From: Mesorhabditis belari
Taxonomy: Eukaryota; Nematoda; Chromadorea; Rhabditida; Rhabditidae
Direction: 5' to 3'
Assembly: GCA_958450365.1 (NCBI GenBank)
Contig: CAUEEP010000875.1
Location: 372,001-436,000, forward strand
Length of the DNA stretch: 64,000 bases
Shown here piece by piece: positions 11,000-22,000 of this stretch; positions within the stretch are counted from its first letter, which is position 1, and every line of letters begins with the position of its first letter. The notes beneath the pieces are model-generated. The model made no database searches, was not told the origin of the DNA, and saw nothing but the letters and a program-made list of their open reading frames with translations. The position numbers and the translations under genes are program-made.

Positions 11000-11550
11000 G
11001 TAAAAGTTTCATAGGCTTAATTTATTAGATTTTATATAGATGAAAGCGAATTCACTCACTCCATAATCATCAGTGATCTCTTTTGGCACATAAACATGCA
11101 TTTTTAAGCTGCTCGGCTGAGTGTTCATCATCATTTTTCTCTTTCTCGTTTCACTCAAACATTTCGGCTTTTCTGAAATATTCTGAAATTTTAATAGAAT
11201 TGATTCTATTTAATAGAATATTCACAATTCTATTTAATAGAATAGAATTGTGAGAAAGTTCTGAGTTTTAAAAAATACAGAGAAGGGAAAGATCGCAAGA
11301 GGGGAAAGATCGCAAGATTAAGGGAAAGATCACAAGAATTCAACCCAAAAATCTAGGCATAATGACGACGAAAGTGGCGAGCCGCTCGCCTTTACTAATT
11401 CGAAAAGGAAAGCTTAGATACCGAAAGCTTTCTGGTGGTTTGCCAGAAAGCCAGCGATTATGCAGTCATAAAAAGAGCGTGAAAAGAATCAGGGATTTTT
11501 CGAGTGCAACTTTGATTTAATTGATTTAAACTTTTGGAAAAGCAGGAGAC
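11000..11550. other. Non-coding interval
   Basis: No gene is recognised. A short perfect hairpin of TTCTATTTAATAGAA type occurs near 11205-11250. Confidence 0.4.
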
Positions 11551-11559
11551 TTTAAAAAT

Positions 11560-11900
11560 TGATTTTAAGCTTTGCTTTTAAACTTTGCTTTTAAACTTTG
11601 CTTTTAAGCTTTGCTTTTAAGCTTTGCTTCTAAGCTTTGCTTTTAAAGCTTTCCATTAAGCTTTCCAATTAAGCTTGCCTTTCAAGCTTTCCATTTAAGC
11701 TTTCCTTTCAAGCTTTTCATTTAAGATTTCCATTTAATCTTTCCATTTAAGTCCATTTAAGCTTTGCATTAAAGCTTTCCATTTCAGCTTTCCATTAAAG
11801 CTTTCCATTAAGCTTTCCTTTCAAGCTTTCCATTTAAGCTTTTCATTCAAGCTTTGCATTTAAGCTTTCCTTTCAAGCTTTTCATTTAAGCTTTGCATTA
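11560..11900. repeat. AAGCTTTCCATTT-type degenerate minisatellite
   Basis: About twenty-five imperfect 13-14-bp units mix CTTTGCTTTTAAG and CTTTCCATTTAAG types. The array borders a partial CTCTAATAGTAGTGCAC-family element (about 11901-11985). Confidence 0.85.
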
Positions 11901-12037
11901 ACCGGCCCCACATCGATAGGTTCTGATAAGCTGTTCTCGAGATTACGAGGAATTTAGGCAAAGCTCAGGATGCACGCGTCTAGACGTCGATTACTGTACG
12001 TAAAACTTTCTTTAGTTTTGTACTAAGCCTTGTAGCA

Positions 12038-12250
12038 TAACGGATTCTCTCTAATAGTTGTGCACCCAAGCGAGCCGAGATTTACGGCTTCCAAAGTTTC
12101 CCCAGAAGCTCAATACTCAAATCCCCCACAAGATCTCATCATCAGCTACATTTTCCGACCCAACATCGATAGGTTCTGATAAGCGCTTCTCGAGATTACG
12201 AGGGATTTAGGCGACGCTCAGGGTGCACTACTATTAGAGAGAATAAGGTA
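12038..12250. mobile_element. MITE, CTCTAATAGTAGTGCAC family
   Basis: It starts ACGGATTCTCTCTAATAGTT and ends with the inverted ACTACTATTAGAGAGAATAA. It is 213 bp, with a conserved interior around CATCGATAGGTTCTGATAAG. Copies are at 13832-14045, 14199-14465 (inverted) and 49817-50037 (inverted), with fragments at 11901, 41150 and 49465. Confidence 0.85.
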
Positions 12251-12990
12251 AAAGCTTTTCATTTAAGCCTTCCAATTAAGCTTTCCATTTAAACAAACCG
12301 CTGATTTCTCGAATCTCAAAACTCTTCTCGATGATCAAAACTCAAACAAAACCTTGAAATTCAAAAAAAGAACTACAATTGTTTTACAATTAAAAAATAG
12401 AAAAAGAATTGTTTTTTTTAAACTTAATTCAAACAAAAAGTGTAATAAAAGAAAAAGTTTCTGTTTGATTTTTTATTGAAACTCTGTAGTCTTCCAGTCA
12501 GCTAGTTCAATTTCAAATTGTAACCAAAACAAATTTTCCATTTAGGGAATAGAATTGCAAGTGTAAACATTAAACGTTTCTCAAGTTCCTCTAAAAAAAA
12601 TCGTTTTTTTTTTTTAAAGGAAACCTATGTTAGTAAACGGAAAAAATAAAAAAAAAATGAAAAAATGAAAAAATAAAAAAATGAAAAAATGAAAAAATAA
12701 AAAAATGAAAAAAAATAATCCGATAAAAAGTTAGAAATGAGAGAAATGGAAAATGAATTTTAAAACTCGAATACCGTAGGTTTGATTGAAAGAAACGGTT
12801 CAAATCGCATCATTGGATCATCCGTTTTGAACACTCGGCTTCTTGTTAATGAAAAACTTTCAAAATAAAGCTTTTCAACAAACTTTTAAAAGCCATTTGC
12901 AAGAGAAATTATTGGGTTATCTAAGTCGTGTTTTATTTGTTAGTTATTGAATTAGAAAATGAGTTTGAGCTGAATTTGAAAGACTCAACT
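12250..12990. other. AT-rich non-coding interval
   Basis: No gene is seen. A run of GAAAAAATGAAAAAATAAAA-type repeats lies at about 12640-12715. Confidence 0.5.
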
Positions 12991-13000
12991 GAATCGATAC

Positions 13001-13592
13001 CATATTTTCTGTAATAGTAATAACTATTTTTTTCAACCCCCCTCCAGCCTGCACTACTATTACAGACTGCACCACTATTAGGTTGTCCAATAAGTAATGC
13101 GTGTTACTTATTTCGATGTTACTCATCGAAACCAGCTTCATTCTATTATGACGGACTTCACTCTTTGCTCGGACGATGGAGAAATGTTGTTGATTGTTGT
13201 GGAGAATATATCGATTAATAAAGTTCTCTTTTGTTAATTTTGTGATATTTTGAAAATCGTGTCAAAACACGCATTACTTATTGGACAACCTAATATTACA
13301 GACTGCACTACTATTACAGACTGCACTACTATTACAGACTGAACTACTCTATTACAGACTGCACTACTATTACAGACTGCACTACTATTACAGACTGCAC
13401 TACTATTACAGACTTACAGACTGCACTACTATTACAGACTGCACTACTATTACAGACTGAACTACTATTACAGACTGAACTACTATTACAGACTGCACTA
13501 CTATTACAGACTGCACTACTATTACAGACTGCACTACTATTACAGACTGAACTACTTTACAGACTGCACTACTATTACAGAAAAAACGGTAT
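13001..13592. repeat. 18-bp array built from a MITE terminus
   Basis: At least fourteen copies of a unit of about 18 bp (ACTACTATTACAGACTGC) lie between termini ACCATATTTTCTGTAATAGT and ATTACAGAAAAAACGGTATT. The unit looks like the terminal repeat of the MITE family expanded in tandem. A separate mariner-type MITE (13080-13292) sits inside. Confidence 0.85.
13080..13292. mobile_element. Mariner-type MITE nested in the array
   Basis: Inverted termini GGTTGTCCAATAAGTAATGC and its exact reverse complement are flanked by TA on both sides. It is 213 bp with no transposase. The termini resemble those of mariner elements, so a mariner transposase probably moved it. Confidence 0.9.
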
Positions 13593-13831
13593 TTCTTTTT
13601 AAAAATTCATTAGAATATTCAAAAAATATCTAGAATTATTTTTAAATATTCTGTTTTTTTTGGAGAAAATTCTTTTTTATATTCATTTTTCTCTACGGAA
13701 ACAATGAAAAAAAGAATAATTTAAAAATGAGGGAAATCCTCTCAAATTACAGCTCATTTTTTTGAGCGTTTTCTTTTGAGCAAATATTACTTTGTTGTAT
13801 CAGAAATTTAATCAGAATCAGTTTTTTTTAA

Positions 13832-14045
13832 ATATCGTATTTTCTCTAATAGTAGTGCACCCAGTCGAGTTGATGACTATTTACGGCTTCCAGTTTTCCC
13901 AAAAGCTCAACACTCAAATCCCCCACAAGATCTCATCGTCAGCTACATTTTCCGCCCACACATCGATAGGTTCTCATAAGGTTCTCGAGATTTCGAGGAA
14001 TTTAGGAGACGCTCAGGGTGCACTACTATTAGAGAGAATAAGGTA
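13832..14045. mobile_element. MITE, CTCTAATAGTAGTGCAC family
   Basis: A full-length copy in the same orientation as 12038-12250. A TAAGTAAGTAAG run follows directly at about 14055-14075. Confidence 0.85.
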
Positions 14046-14198
14046 ATTAATTTAAGTAGTAAGTAAGTAAGTAAATAAAGAGTTTAAGTATAAAAGTGTA
14101 TGTTAAGTTCTTTAAACTGAATACTTTTGATTTTAATAGTGTGCTTTTATAGCAGACTAAGCTAACGAATCACTTGCTACATTTTAGCAAACAGCTTT

Positions 14199-14465
14199 TA
14201 CCGTATTTCCTCTAGTAGTAGTGCACCCAAGCGAGCCGAGTTGATGACTATTTTCGCTAATAGTAGTGGATCCTGAGCGTCGCCTAAATTCCTTGTAATC
14301 TCGAGAACCGCTTATCAGAACCTATCGATGTGGGGTCGGAAAATGTAGCTGACGATGAGATCTTGACGACGATTCGAGTGTTGAGGTTCTGGGAAAACTT
14401 TGGAAGCCGTAAATAGTCACCAACTCGGCTCGCTTGGGTGCACTACTATTAGAGAAAATGCGGTA
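14199..14465. mobile_element. MITE, CTCTAATAGTAGTGCAC family, inverted copy
   Basis: Termini TACCGTATTTCCTCTAGTAG and the inverted ACTACTATTAGAGAAAATGC enclose the family core in opposite orientation to the two preceding copies. The left end carries a partial second terminus, suggesting nesting. Confidence 0.8.
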
Positions 14466-14877
14466 TACATTTAAATCCTTCTTTTCTTTCGATTCGATTT
14501 CTTTTCGTGTTATTTGTATGAATTCGTGTATTAATCTTAAATCTAGCGCACTTTATTTCAAGTCCTGAATAAAGTATCCGCTCGGGATAAGATGTGTCTC
14601 TATCCCTTGGTTCAGGCAGAAGGGTTATTAAAGCACAGAAGGGTTTACATACAGAAAAGTTGAGGGGGAAATGTTTAGAAATGTTTAGAAATGTTTAGAA
14701 ATACCTATCTTTTGGCTAGCTTATGGCTGGGGAAATCGTGGAAAGATTTTGGAGGAAAAGGATGATTCAGAGGGAACATTGTTCGATAGATTTCAAAGAG
14801 AAATAAACTTTATCGGAAGAAGTTCCGAACAGTATCTATATTATTCTATTTCATATTCTATTTGATATTCTATTTCT

Positions 14878-14975
14878 TATTCTATTTCTTATTCTTCTTC
14901 TTCTTCTTCTTACTCTTCTTCTTCTTCTTCTTCTTCTTCTTCTTCTTCTCTCTTCTTCTTCTTCTTCTTACTCTT

Positions 14976-15008
<33 letters not shown>

Positions 15009-15085
15009 CTTCTTCTTCTTCTTCTTCTTCTTCTTCTTCTTCTTCTTCTTCTTCTTCTTCTTCTTCTCTTCTTCTTCTTCTTTTT
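14878..15085. repeat. (TTC)n microsatellite
   Basis: About 65 trinucleotides, interrupted only by a few TTACTC or CTC variants. The Leu/Phe-rich and Arg/Lys-rich open frames here are repeat artefacts. Confidence 0.97.
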
Positions 15086-15149
15086 CATATTCTATTTCCT
15101 ATTCTTCATTTTCCCCCATCACCAAATCGTTTCCACAAGAAAATGAGGA

Positions 15150-15900
15150 ATTCATTGCACTAGAAAGCTTCGATTTACAAAAAGTAAGCATAAAGAACTC
15201 TAAAATTAACTGTCTTTATCAGTTAATTTTAGATTTAGAATTTTAAAATGATGATAAAGAATCAAGATTGTTAAAAATTTAGAAAATAAAGTTTAAAAAA
15301 AGAAATTTATAAAGGAAATTAGGAGGAAAAAGGAGGAAAATTTTTGTTTCAAATGGCATCTGTTTTCATGTAAAAGTTTGGAAAAGAATCAAAAGGATAA
15401 AAAGAAAAAAAAATGATCTCAAAGCTGTAAATGATTGAAATGATTGAATTATCCGTTAAAAAAGGGGTGTTTTCTTTGAAGAAACGAGCAAAAAAGAGAT
15501 GTCACTTTGATTTTCATCGCCATATCAGCGATTTTCTCAATTTCAAATGCTAAAAGTATCACGATTTTGGCACGTAATGCATTCGAATTTTTCCTATAAT
15601 CTAGTTGCCTTAATTTGTGTGCCTTTAGGTGACTAATTTAGCGTAATATTGTAATATTGTCGTAATATTTATCGTTATAGCAAGCGGATTTGAAACCCGA
15701 GCAAGCCAATTAGTAAATCGACGTTACAGTAACCCTATCTTAACGCTAGAATTGCTGTAAACGGTTTTTTGCTTTAGTTTCTTGGGCTTTACATAAACTA
15801 GACTAAACCTAGAAAAGATTTGAGCTGGGTAAGGTAAATTGGCTACGGTAAATTGGCCACTCTTTACTAGGGAATCCTTTCAACTAACCGGATTTTAAAA
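15150..15900. other. Non-coding interval
   Basis: No recognisable gene. An inverted pair near 15200-15240 (AAAATTAACTG and CAGTTAATTTT) could form a small hairpin. Confidence 0.4.
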
Positions 15901-15965
15901 CCGAGCAAACCACGACCTAAAGTATAAGATGCAGCCACGCCAGGCAGAACGACAAAAGCAGAACG

Positions 15966-16086
15966 TTTCTGTTGAACGTTCTGTTGAATGTTCTGTTGAA
16001 TGTTCTGTTGAATGTTCTGTTGAATGTTCTGTTGAACGTTCTGTTGAATGTTCTGTTGAATGTTCTGTTGAATGTTCTGTTGAACG
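15966..16086. repeat. 12-bp minisatellite (GTTCTGTTGAAT)
   Basis: Ten units alternate GTTCTGTTGAAT and GTTCTGTTGAAC. The resulting Ser-Val-Glu-Cys and Ser-Thr-Glu-His frames are artefacts of a unit divisible by three. Confidence 0.95.
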
Positions 16087-16196
16087 GCTAATCAAATTGG
16101 TTTTTTTAGCCCGGGATAGCCAGTTAAATGTCATCAAAGCAATAAAATTGAATGTCTAACAGCAGTCGGAAAAAACCTTCGACCTTCGACAAAAGC

Positions 16197-16203
16197 AAAA
16201 AAA
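16197..16203 (-). terminator. RNA polymerase III terminator of tRNA-Ser
   Basis: A run of seven T on the minus strand lies six bases beyond the tRNA 3' end, the usual Pol III stop. Confidence 0.85.
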
Positions 16204-16208
16204 CTTTC

Positions 16209-16290
16209 CGAGCAGGATGAGATTCGAACTCACGCGGGGAGACCCCATTTGATTAGCAGTCAAACGCCTTAACCACTCGGCCACCTGCTC
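16209..16290 (-). tRNA. tRNA-Ser(GCT)
   Basis: On the minus strand the 82-nt sequence starts GAGCAGGTGGCCGAGTGGTT and folds as a standard long-variable-arm serine tRNA. The 7-bp acceptor GAGCAGG/CCTGCTC is perfect, and the discriminator is G. The anticodon loop is CTGCTAA, giving anticodon GCT. The variable arm GGGGTCTCCCC is paired, and the T arm carries GAGTTCGAATCTC. Box A and box B fit the RNA polymerase III consensus. It closely resembles animal tRNA-Ser(GCT). There is no intron and no encoded CCA. This is the only fully convincing tRNA gene in the window. Confidence 0.97.
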
Positions 16291-16414
16291 ACAAAAACAC
16301 GGCTCTTCTAAAAGCTTAAAAAAGCTTAACCAAAAAAACAATCAAACAATTCAAGGAATCAGCAAACCGCGATCTCATCTATAAGAGGAGCTCCACGCGG
16401 CAAGCCATCGTGTG

Positions 16415-16497
16415 CAGCGGTGGCCTAGAGGATAGTGTGCTGGGCTGGGAAGCCGTATTCCCCTTTTTCCTCGCGGGTTCAATCCCCCTTGTTGCCA
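16415..16497 (+). pseudogene. tRNA-like sequence, Pro(GGG)-like, doubtful
   Basis: GCAGCGG can pair with TTGTTGC as an acceptor stem, with wobbles. GTGGCCTAGAGGATAG resembles box A and CGGGTTCAATCC resembles box B. The anticodon stem around CTGGGAA is poorly paired and the variable region is odd. It is probably a degraded or divergent tRNA. Confidence 0.35.
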
Positions 16498-17019
16498 AAC
16501 TTCTTGTTTTTTTTCTCTCGCAAATACAGAGATCTCCAGAATTACGGGGACTAAAGAACTTGAAGATTTAAAGACGAGCTGACATTAAAATGGCACCAAA
16601 ACAGCAAAAATTTCTTTTTAAGACAATAATTTAACTTAAAAATTGACTTTTTTCCAAAAAAATCTCCCTTGGCGGTAACACAGGTCTGGAGGCGTTTTGG
16701 GGAAGAAAAATGGAGATGTCCCAAGCTTTCTAGAGAGCTTTCTTCAGAGAATCGACTGTTGGATGGGGCTTCGAGCATCCTTTTGCTTCCATAACACTAT
16801 TTAGAGAAGACGATTAAGCAAAACTCGTACTTTTCACGTTTTCTTACTTTTAAAACGACTTTTGGATGTAAATTTGGAAACGCGAATGGAGATCGCAGCG
16901 AAAATGCGAAATATTAAGGACAGATTGTAGCTGGGGTCAAAGTCAGTCAAGGCTAAAGTCAAGCCAAGGTTTTGAGCCATTTGCCAACTCTGGACCCAAA
17001 TTGCGAACGTGAAAATGTT

Positions 17020-17160
17020 AAGCTGGATTCTTGAAGCTGAATTCTTGAAGCTGGATTCTTGAAGCTGGATTCTTAAAGCCGGATTCCCAAAGCTGAATTC
17101 TTGAAGCTGAATTCCTGAAGCTCAATTCTTGAAGCTGGATTCCTAAAGCTGAATTCCTAA
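17020..17160. repeat. 14-bp minisatellite (AAGCTGGATTCTTG)
   Basis: About ten imperfect copies. A shorter purine-rich GA run lies at 17258-17280. Confidence 0.85.
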
Positions 17161-17399
17161 GCCTAAACATCAATCTTTAGCCAAAAAGCATTCAAAAAGC
17201 CAAATCAAAATATTGAATTTATTTGAAAGCTTTTAGAGAAAATAGAATTGGTCAAAAGAGAGAGAGAGAGAGAGAGAGATAAAGAAAAGAGAGAAAGAGA
17301 TAGTTTATTAAAATGAGAACGAAAAGGGGAATGGATTTGTTGAGAAATGGACACAATTCTCTTGTTGGTAAAGGGAGGAAATGTGAACAGAAATGTGAA

Positions 17400-17780
17400 C
17401 AGAAGGGGTCAATCCGAGGAGTGAATGGGGAGAAAGGGGGGACAAACTGGGGCTAAACTGGGGCTAAAACTGGAGCTAAACTGGGGGCTAAACTGGGTCT
17501 TTTTTGGGGGGTTTTTTTCAGCTTTCCTTTACGCTAATCATGGTGCAGAATTGGCTCAAAATTGCTCAAAAGCCTCCTAGTTTAGTCTCCATCAAAGTGT
17601 GCTAATGGAGTGTGCTAACGGAGACATTTCATTGGAAAAGAAAAGTTCGGGGAGTCGTTGGAGTCGAAGGAAAGATGGAAGAGCTTTAGGAAGTTGGGAG
17701 AGCTTTAGGAAGCTGGAAGAGCTCTAGGAAGCTGGAAGAGCTTTAGGAAGTTGGAAGAGCTCGTTTTCGTTCCAAAATTG
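17400..17780. repeat. Two short tandem runs
   Basis: ACTGGGGCTAA units lie at 17448-17490. GAGCTTTAGGAAGTTGGAA units lie at about 17686-17760. Sequence to 18235 has no recognised gene. Confidence 0.7.
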
Positions 17781-18284
17781 AGCTAATTGAATGAAAAGTG
17801 GTTGGATTACGGTAGGCTTTAGTGCTCTTTAGAAAGTACATTAAAAAAAGTACATTTCCTAAAGGGAAAACGTTTCCTTGAAAGTCTCATTTCCAAAATT
17901 ATTGAAATTTTTCCCAAAAATTGAGTGCCATCTCAAATTCAGTGCATTTTTGCACACTTGAGTTCACAAAATGTTTTTTCTCTTCAACACTCAACGATTA
18001 TGTCCTTGAGATTTGAATCTTTTTCAATGTATTCAAAAATGTTCAAGTTATTAGAATGGCAAGTTATTGAAATGGCAAATCGAATTGTTGGGGAAATTTC
18101 GGTGGCAATTACGAATTGGTCAGTTTTTTTTGAAGAGCTCATATTATTAGAACCTTTAAAAGCTACTCTACTTGAATTTCCACCTACCTCAATTCAATGA
18201 GCTTTCTGTACTCCACCCCAACTTTACATAGTATCCTTCGTGTGCCACATTGCAAGCGTCTACAACTCCTTGTGGCTTGCTCAT

Positions 18285-18476
18285 TGTGATGTACTTTGTA
18301 CTTTGTGCACTGTGTACTTTGTGCACTGTGTACTTTGTGCACTGTGTACTTTGTACTTTGTGTACTGTGTACTGTGTACTTTGTACTTTATGTACTGTGT
18401 ACTTTCTACTCTGTGTACTGTGTACTTTGTACTTTGTGTACTGTGTACTTTCTACTCTGTGTACTGTGTACTCCCT
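18285..18476. repeat. TACTTTGTGCACTG minisatellite
   Basis: About twenty units of GTACTTTGTGCACT / GTACTGTGT type. The unit equals the terminal motif of the adjacent palindromic TACTTTGTGC element family, so the array may have grown from an element end. Cys-Val-Leu frames across it are artefacts. Confidence 0.9.
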
Positions 18477-18477
18477 C

Positions 18478-18610
18478 ATAAACGCACCCTTTCCGGCGCA
18501 CTGGTTTCCTCATTTTTCTCGCAAAATCAAATCATTGTTTGCAAGAAAAACGAAGAATTCAGTGCGTCAGAGGGGGTGCGTTTGCGTTGCTTTCGAGCAC
18601 AAAGTGCCTC
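18478..18610. mobile_element. Palindromic MITE, TACTTTGTGC family
   Basis: It reads AAACGCACCCTTTCCGGCGC at left and its complement around GTGCGTCAGAGGGGGTGCGT at right, ending in GAGCACAAAGTG. It directly abuts the minisatellite made of its own terminal motif. Confidence 0.65.
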
Positions 18611-18907
18611 ACTTGACACCTCTTTTTCTCACACCACCTATTATTTATTCCTCATCAAAGAAAAAGAGATAAATACTTTTTACAACTGAATACTTTATCA
18701 ATACAGGCACAAATTAGTCCTAATGACCGCAATAAAGCTAAATGTATTTGAAAGGAAAGCAAATCTATGAAATTTTCAAAAAAATCGGGTCGATCACACG
18801 GTTATTTCAGCAAGAAAACACGTAAAAAAAGCATGGAAATGGAAAAAGTGAATTGAGAAAAAATGAACAAATAAATTAGCATACAAAATGAAATATTTAT
18901 AACCCTT

Positions 18908-19023
18908 TACATGTACTTTGTTCCCCAGGTAAACGAGCTTTTTCTGGTGCACGCTAGGCCAGAAAAAAGGGAGAATTCAGTGCACCAGAAAGGGCGCTTT
19001 TACGAGCGAGTACAAAGTACATT
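18908..19023. mobile_element. Palindromic MITE, TACTTTGTGC family
   Basis: Ends ATGTACTTTGTTCCCC and GAGTACAAAGTACATT are inverted. The arms pair through TTTTCTGGTGCACGC and GTGCACCAGAAAGGGC. It lies just downstream of the dehydrogenase gene. Confidence 0.7.
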
Positions 19024-19078
19024 GGCAAACAGGTAAATTCGTAGATAAAGGTAATCTAAAAGTTCAACGACGATAGCT

Positions 19079-22000
19079 CTAATGGATAGGCGAATGAGGG
19101 ATAAACTCGAGGATTTTCCCCTTCAGCGCTCGTCCCGTGCCGACATCGACGGAAAGCTGAAATAGTTAAATCAAATTTCGATACAGCTTTTATCACTTCT
19201 TAACAAAATTGAGTCAAAAGAAGAAAACTTCTTAAAATAAAATAAAACTAAACATCTTTAAAGTTACAGTAAACTGATATCATCGTTAAAGCCGATCTAA
19301 AGCGACCAAAGTGCTTTTAGGGGAATCTAAATGCGAAACGTTATGGAAAATGGCTTGGATGAGTACCATTATCCAAATTGCTCTTTTATTTTGCATTCAT
19401 TATTAGTCTAATTTACCGTATCATTGGCTTGTACAGTATCATTGAGCCAAGCGAACGCGATCGGGCACTGCAAACGGACCGAGTAAGCGCCGGAGGTGAT
19501 TTGACCGACACGCTGAAATTAGATCGTTTTCGGAATACCGGAATAATCAAACAGAACTCTAAAATTCTCTGGTAGAGGTAAAGGCAGATAAAGATAGAAA
19601 ATAGAGCTTACTTGAATCATTCAATTCCATGAAAATCAAGAGCCAAGCAATCGATCTCTTTTGAGCAAGTTGGCTTTGATTTTCACAGGAATGACTAGTC
19701 CAAACAAGCGCTATCTGGTATCATTTGAAAGCCTGACACGTGCTTGTTACAATGACATAAATAGTTATGAATAATATTATCTCTGTACAAAGTTCTGAGC
19801 CTTCAAAGCTTGACTACTCATTCAAATGCTAACAACAAACCTCTTCGCATCCCGATTTTCTCACCACTTCCATACCGGACGGGATCGAGTGGGTCTAAAA
19901 AAAATTGTTTGAGTTGTAAAATTAAATGCAAATAGCATCAGTCCATCGAGAAACAAATTTCGAAAGGGGTAAAAGCGATAAAATTGGTTTAAAAAGCTCA
20001 TGCTTCCCTTGCGGATTGAGCACAGCGTTTATATTCGACTTACAATTAGATTTTCCACTTTTCTACTCACCTCAAATGGTAGATTTGTATCAAAAGTGAT
20101 CAGTGAGAGACGTCGATGGAATTTCTGCTTGGACAACTCGATGGCGGCCGCTTTTCCGATGAACTCTTTTTTATCGAAGTTGACGAGATTTCCGATGCCG
20201 CATTCGAAAGGATTCGTGTCAAGGGTGAGTTCTCGGCCCCAAATTTTGTACCTAGAAATTGGAAAATGCGACTTTATTCACCCAGTTTCTAAAAGGCACC
20301 TAGTTTTCTCTTTGAAAACTACCGTAATCTAGCCGCCAATTTTTCATTCGATCAGCCCAATTTTGGTATCATTCGATGAGGGAATCACAATACAAAATGA
20401 TACAAAAATTTTGGCTGATCGAATGGAAACCGGCGGCCAGATTACGGTAGTTTGCCTGAAATATATGTCTTTTAGAGCTCTAGATACTTTTTAGAACAAT
20501 ACATATTAGACTTTTAACGAACACATCTGTCGCTCCTTTTTACCGTTGGCAATTTAAGGTTTTTCTCAGCATGAACCCTTCGATTTTGACTATTTCGACT
20601 ATTATTCGATGCAGAATCAAATTGCGCGTCGAATGATACCAAAACGAACTCAAAATATAATGTCCACGCAAAGTTATGAGGCAAAAGGTTAAGTCCCGCC
20701 CATAATGAACGGGGCTTAGGTTTTTAGCCAACAACTTTGCGTGGATATTATATTTTGAGTTGATTTTGGTATCATTCGACGCGCAATTTCCTTCTGCATC
20801 AAATGATAGTCAAAATCGAAGGCTGGATGCTGAGAAAAACCTTAAATTGCCAACGGTAAAAAGGAGCGACAGATGTTTTCGTTACAAGTCTAGTACATAT
20901 AAATTTGTTATCCAAAAATTGTCTAACCCGTGCTCAAGACGAAGCATGTTCATCGTAGCTTGACCAAAGTTGTGCACGCCGAATTGAAGATGCCCGGCGC
21001 TCCAAATTGCCTAAAATTCTTAGGTTTATCGGGGTACTTTGTGCTCCCGCCATGCACGAGAAAGGGTGCATTTACATTGAGCACAAAGTGCAGCCAAAGA
21101 ACAAAGGAGACACGTAAACGCCAGCGTTTTGGCACACCAAGCCAGCTATAGATTCGGTTTAATTACCCAAGTGCTTAGAAACATCATATTTTGAGGCAAA
21201 AAAAGAACGTCATCTTCCTCTTTTTTTCAAAAACCATTGAAAAAAAAGAAAAAGAGTGTGTTTAGAAATTCGAGCGCAAAATACGCTTCAAAGAGATTCG
21301 AGATTACGGTAAGCCGATTAGATTTTAGAAATCGACACTCACATCATAAAGTCGAATGCTGTCGGCTCTGTTATGGAAGAGCTCATAGCTGAGTTGACCG
21401 GTAGAGGTGGAAGTGCGGGCGGCGATCTAAAGAAACGCGTTTAACGAAACGAATAACAAGTTAACAAGTTAACAAAAATAACACTAGAAATAATCTAAAT
21501 CTAAATACCTATAAATAAATAAATAAATACCGTATTTACTCGAATAGAAGACGACCGGTCTTCTATTTTTTTTTCAATCACCCCCTAGACCCCGTCTTCT
21601 ATTCGAGACGGTCTTATAGTCGAGGCCGGTCTTCTATTCGAGTAAATACGGTAAATCAAAAATAATCTAAAGAATTCTTAAAGATTTCTTAAGATCAAAA
21701 CCAACCACAGGCACCGTTCCGAGTCGAATCAATCTGGTGGAGCGAACGGGGAAACCGCTCTCTGAGAGGTCACTTTTCGTCAACTCTTGAAGGATCTGGA
21801 ATGTAAAAAAATATAAAATTATATAGTATTGAATTCTACAGTAAATTTTTAAGCTTACTAGATAATTTTTAATTTTAAAAAACCCCACCTGTCGACTGTT
21901 CGGTCCAACAAGCGCCAAACTTGCCAAATAGTGCGAGATGAGGTTCACCTAGAAAATCAACAATTTAGACTCCTTTTCTAGCAATCTTTAGATAAAAGCT

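Noticed and set aside
10536..11012. Open frames of about 150 codons on both strands (Thr-Lys-Leu, Ser-Phe-Val)
   Set aside because: Minisatellite units of 9 and 12 bp keep all frames open; no start context or homology.
14862..15146. Long Leu/Phe-rich and Arg/Lys-rich open frames
   Set aside because: They are translations of a (TTC)n microsatellite on both strands.
15895..16159. Ser-Thr-Glu-His / Ser-Val-Glu-Cys proteins
   Set aside because: 12-bp minisatellite artefact.
18240..18689. Cys-Val-Leu-rich frames of up to 149 codons
   Set aside because: Frames across the TACTTTGTGC array; periodic low-complexity sequence.
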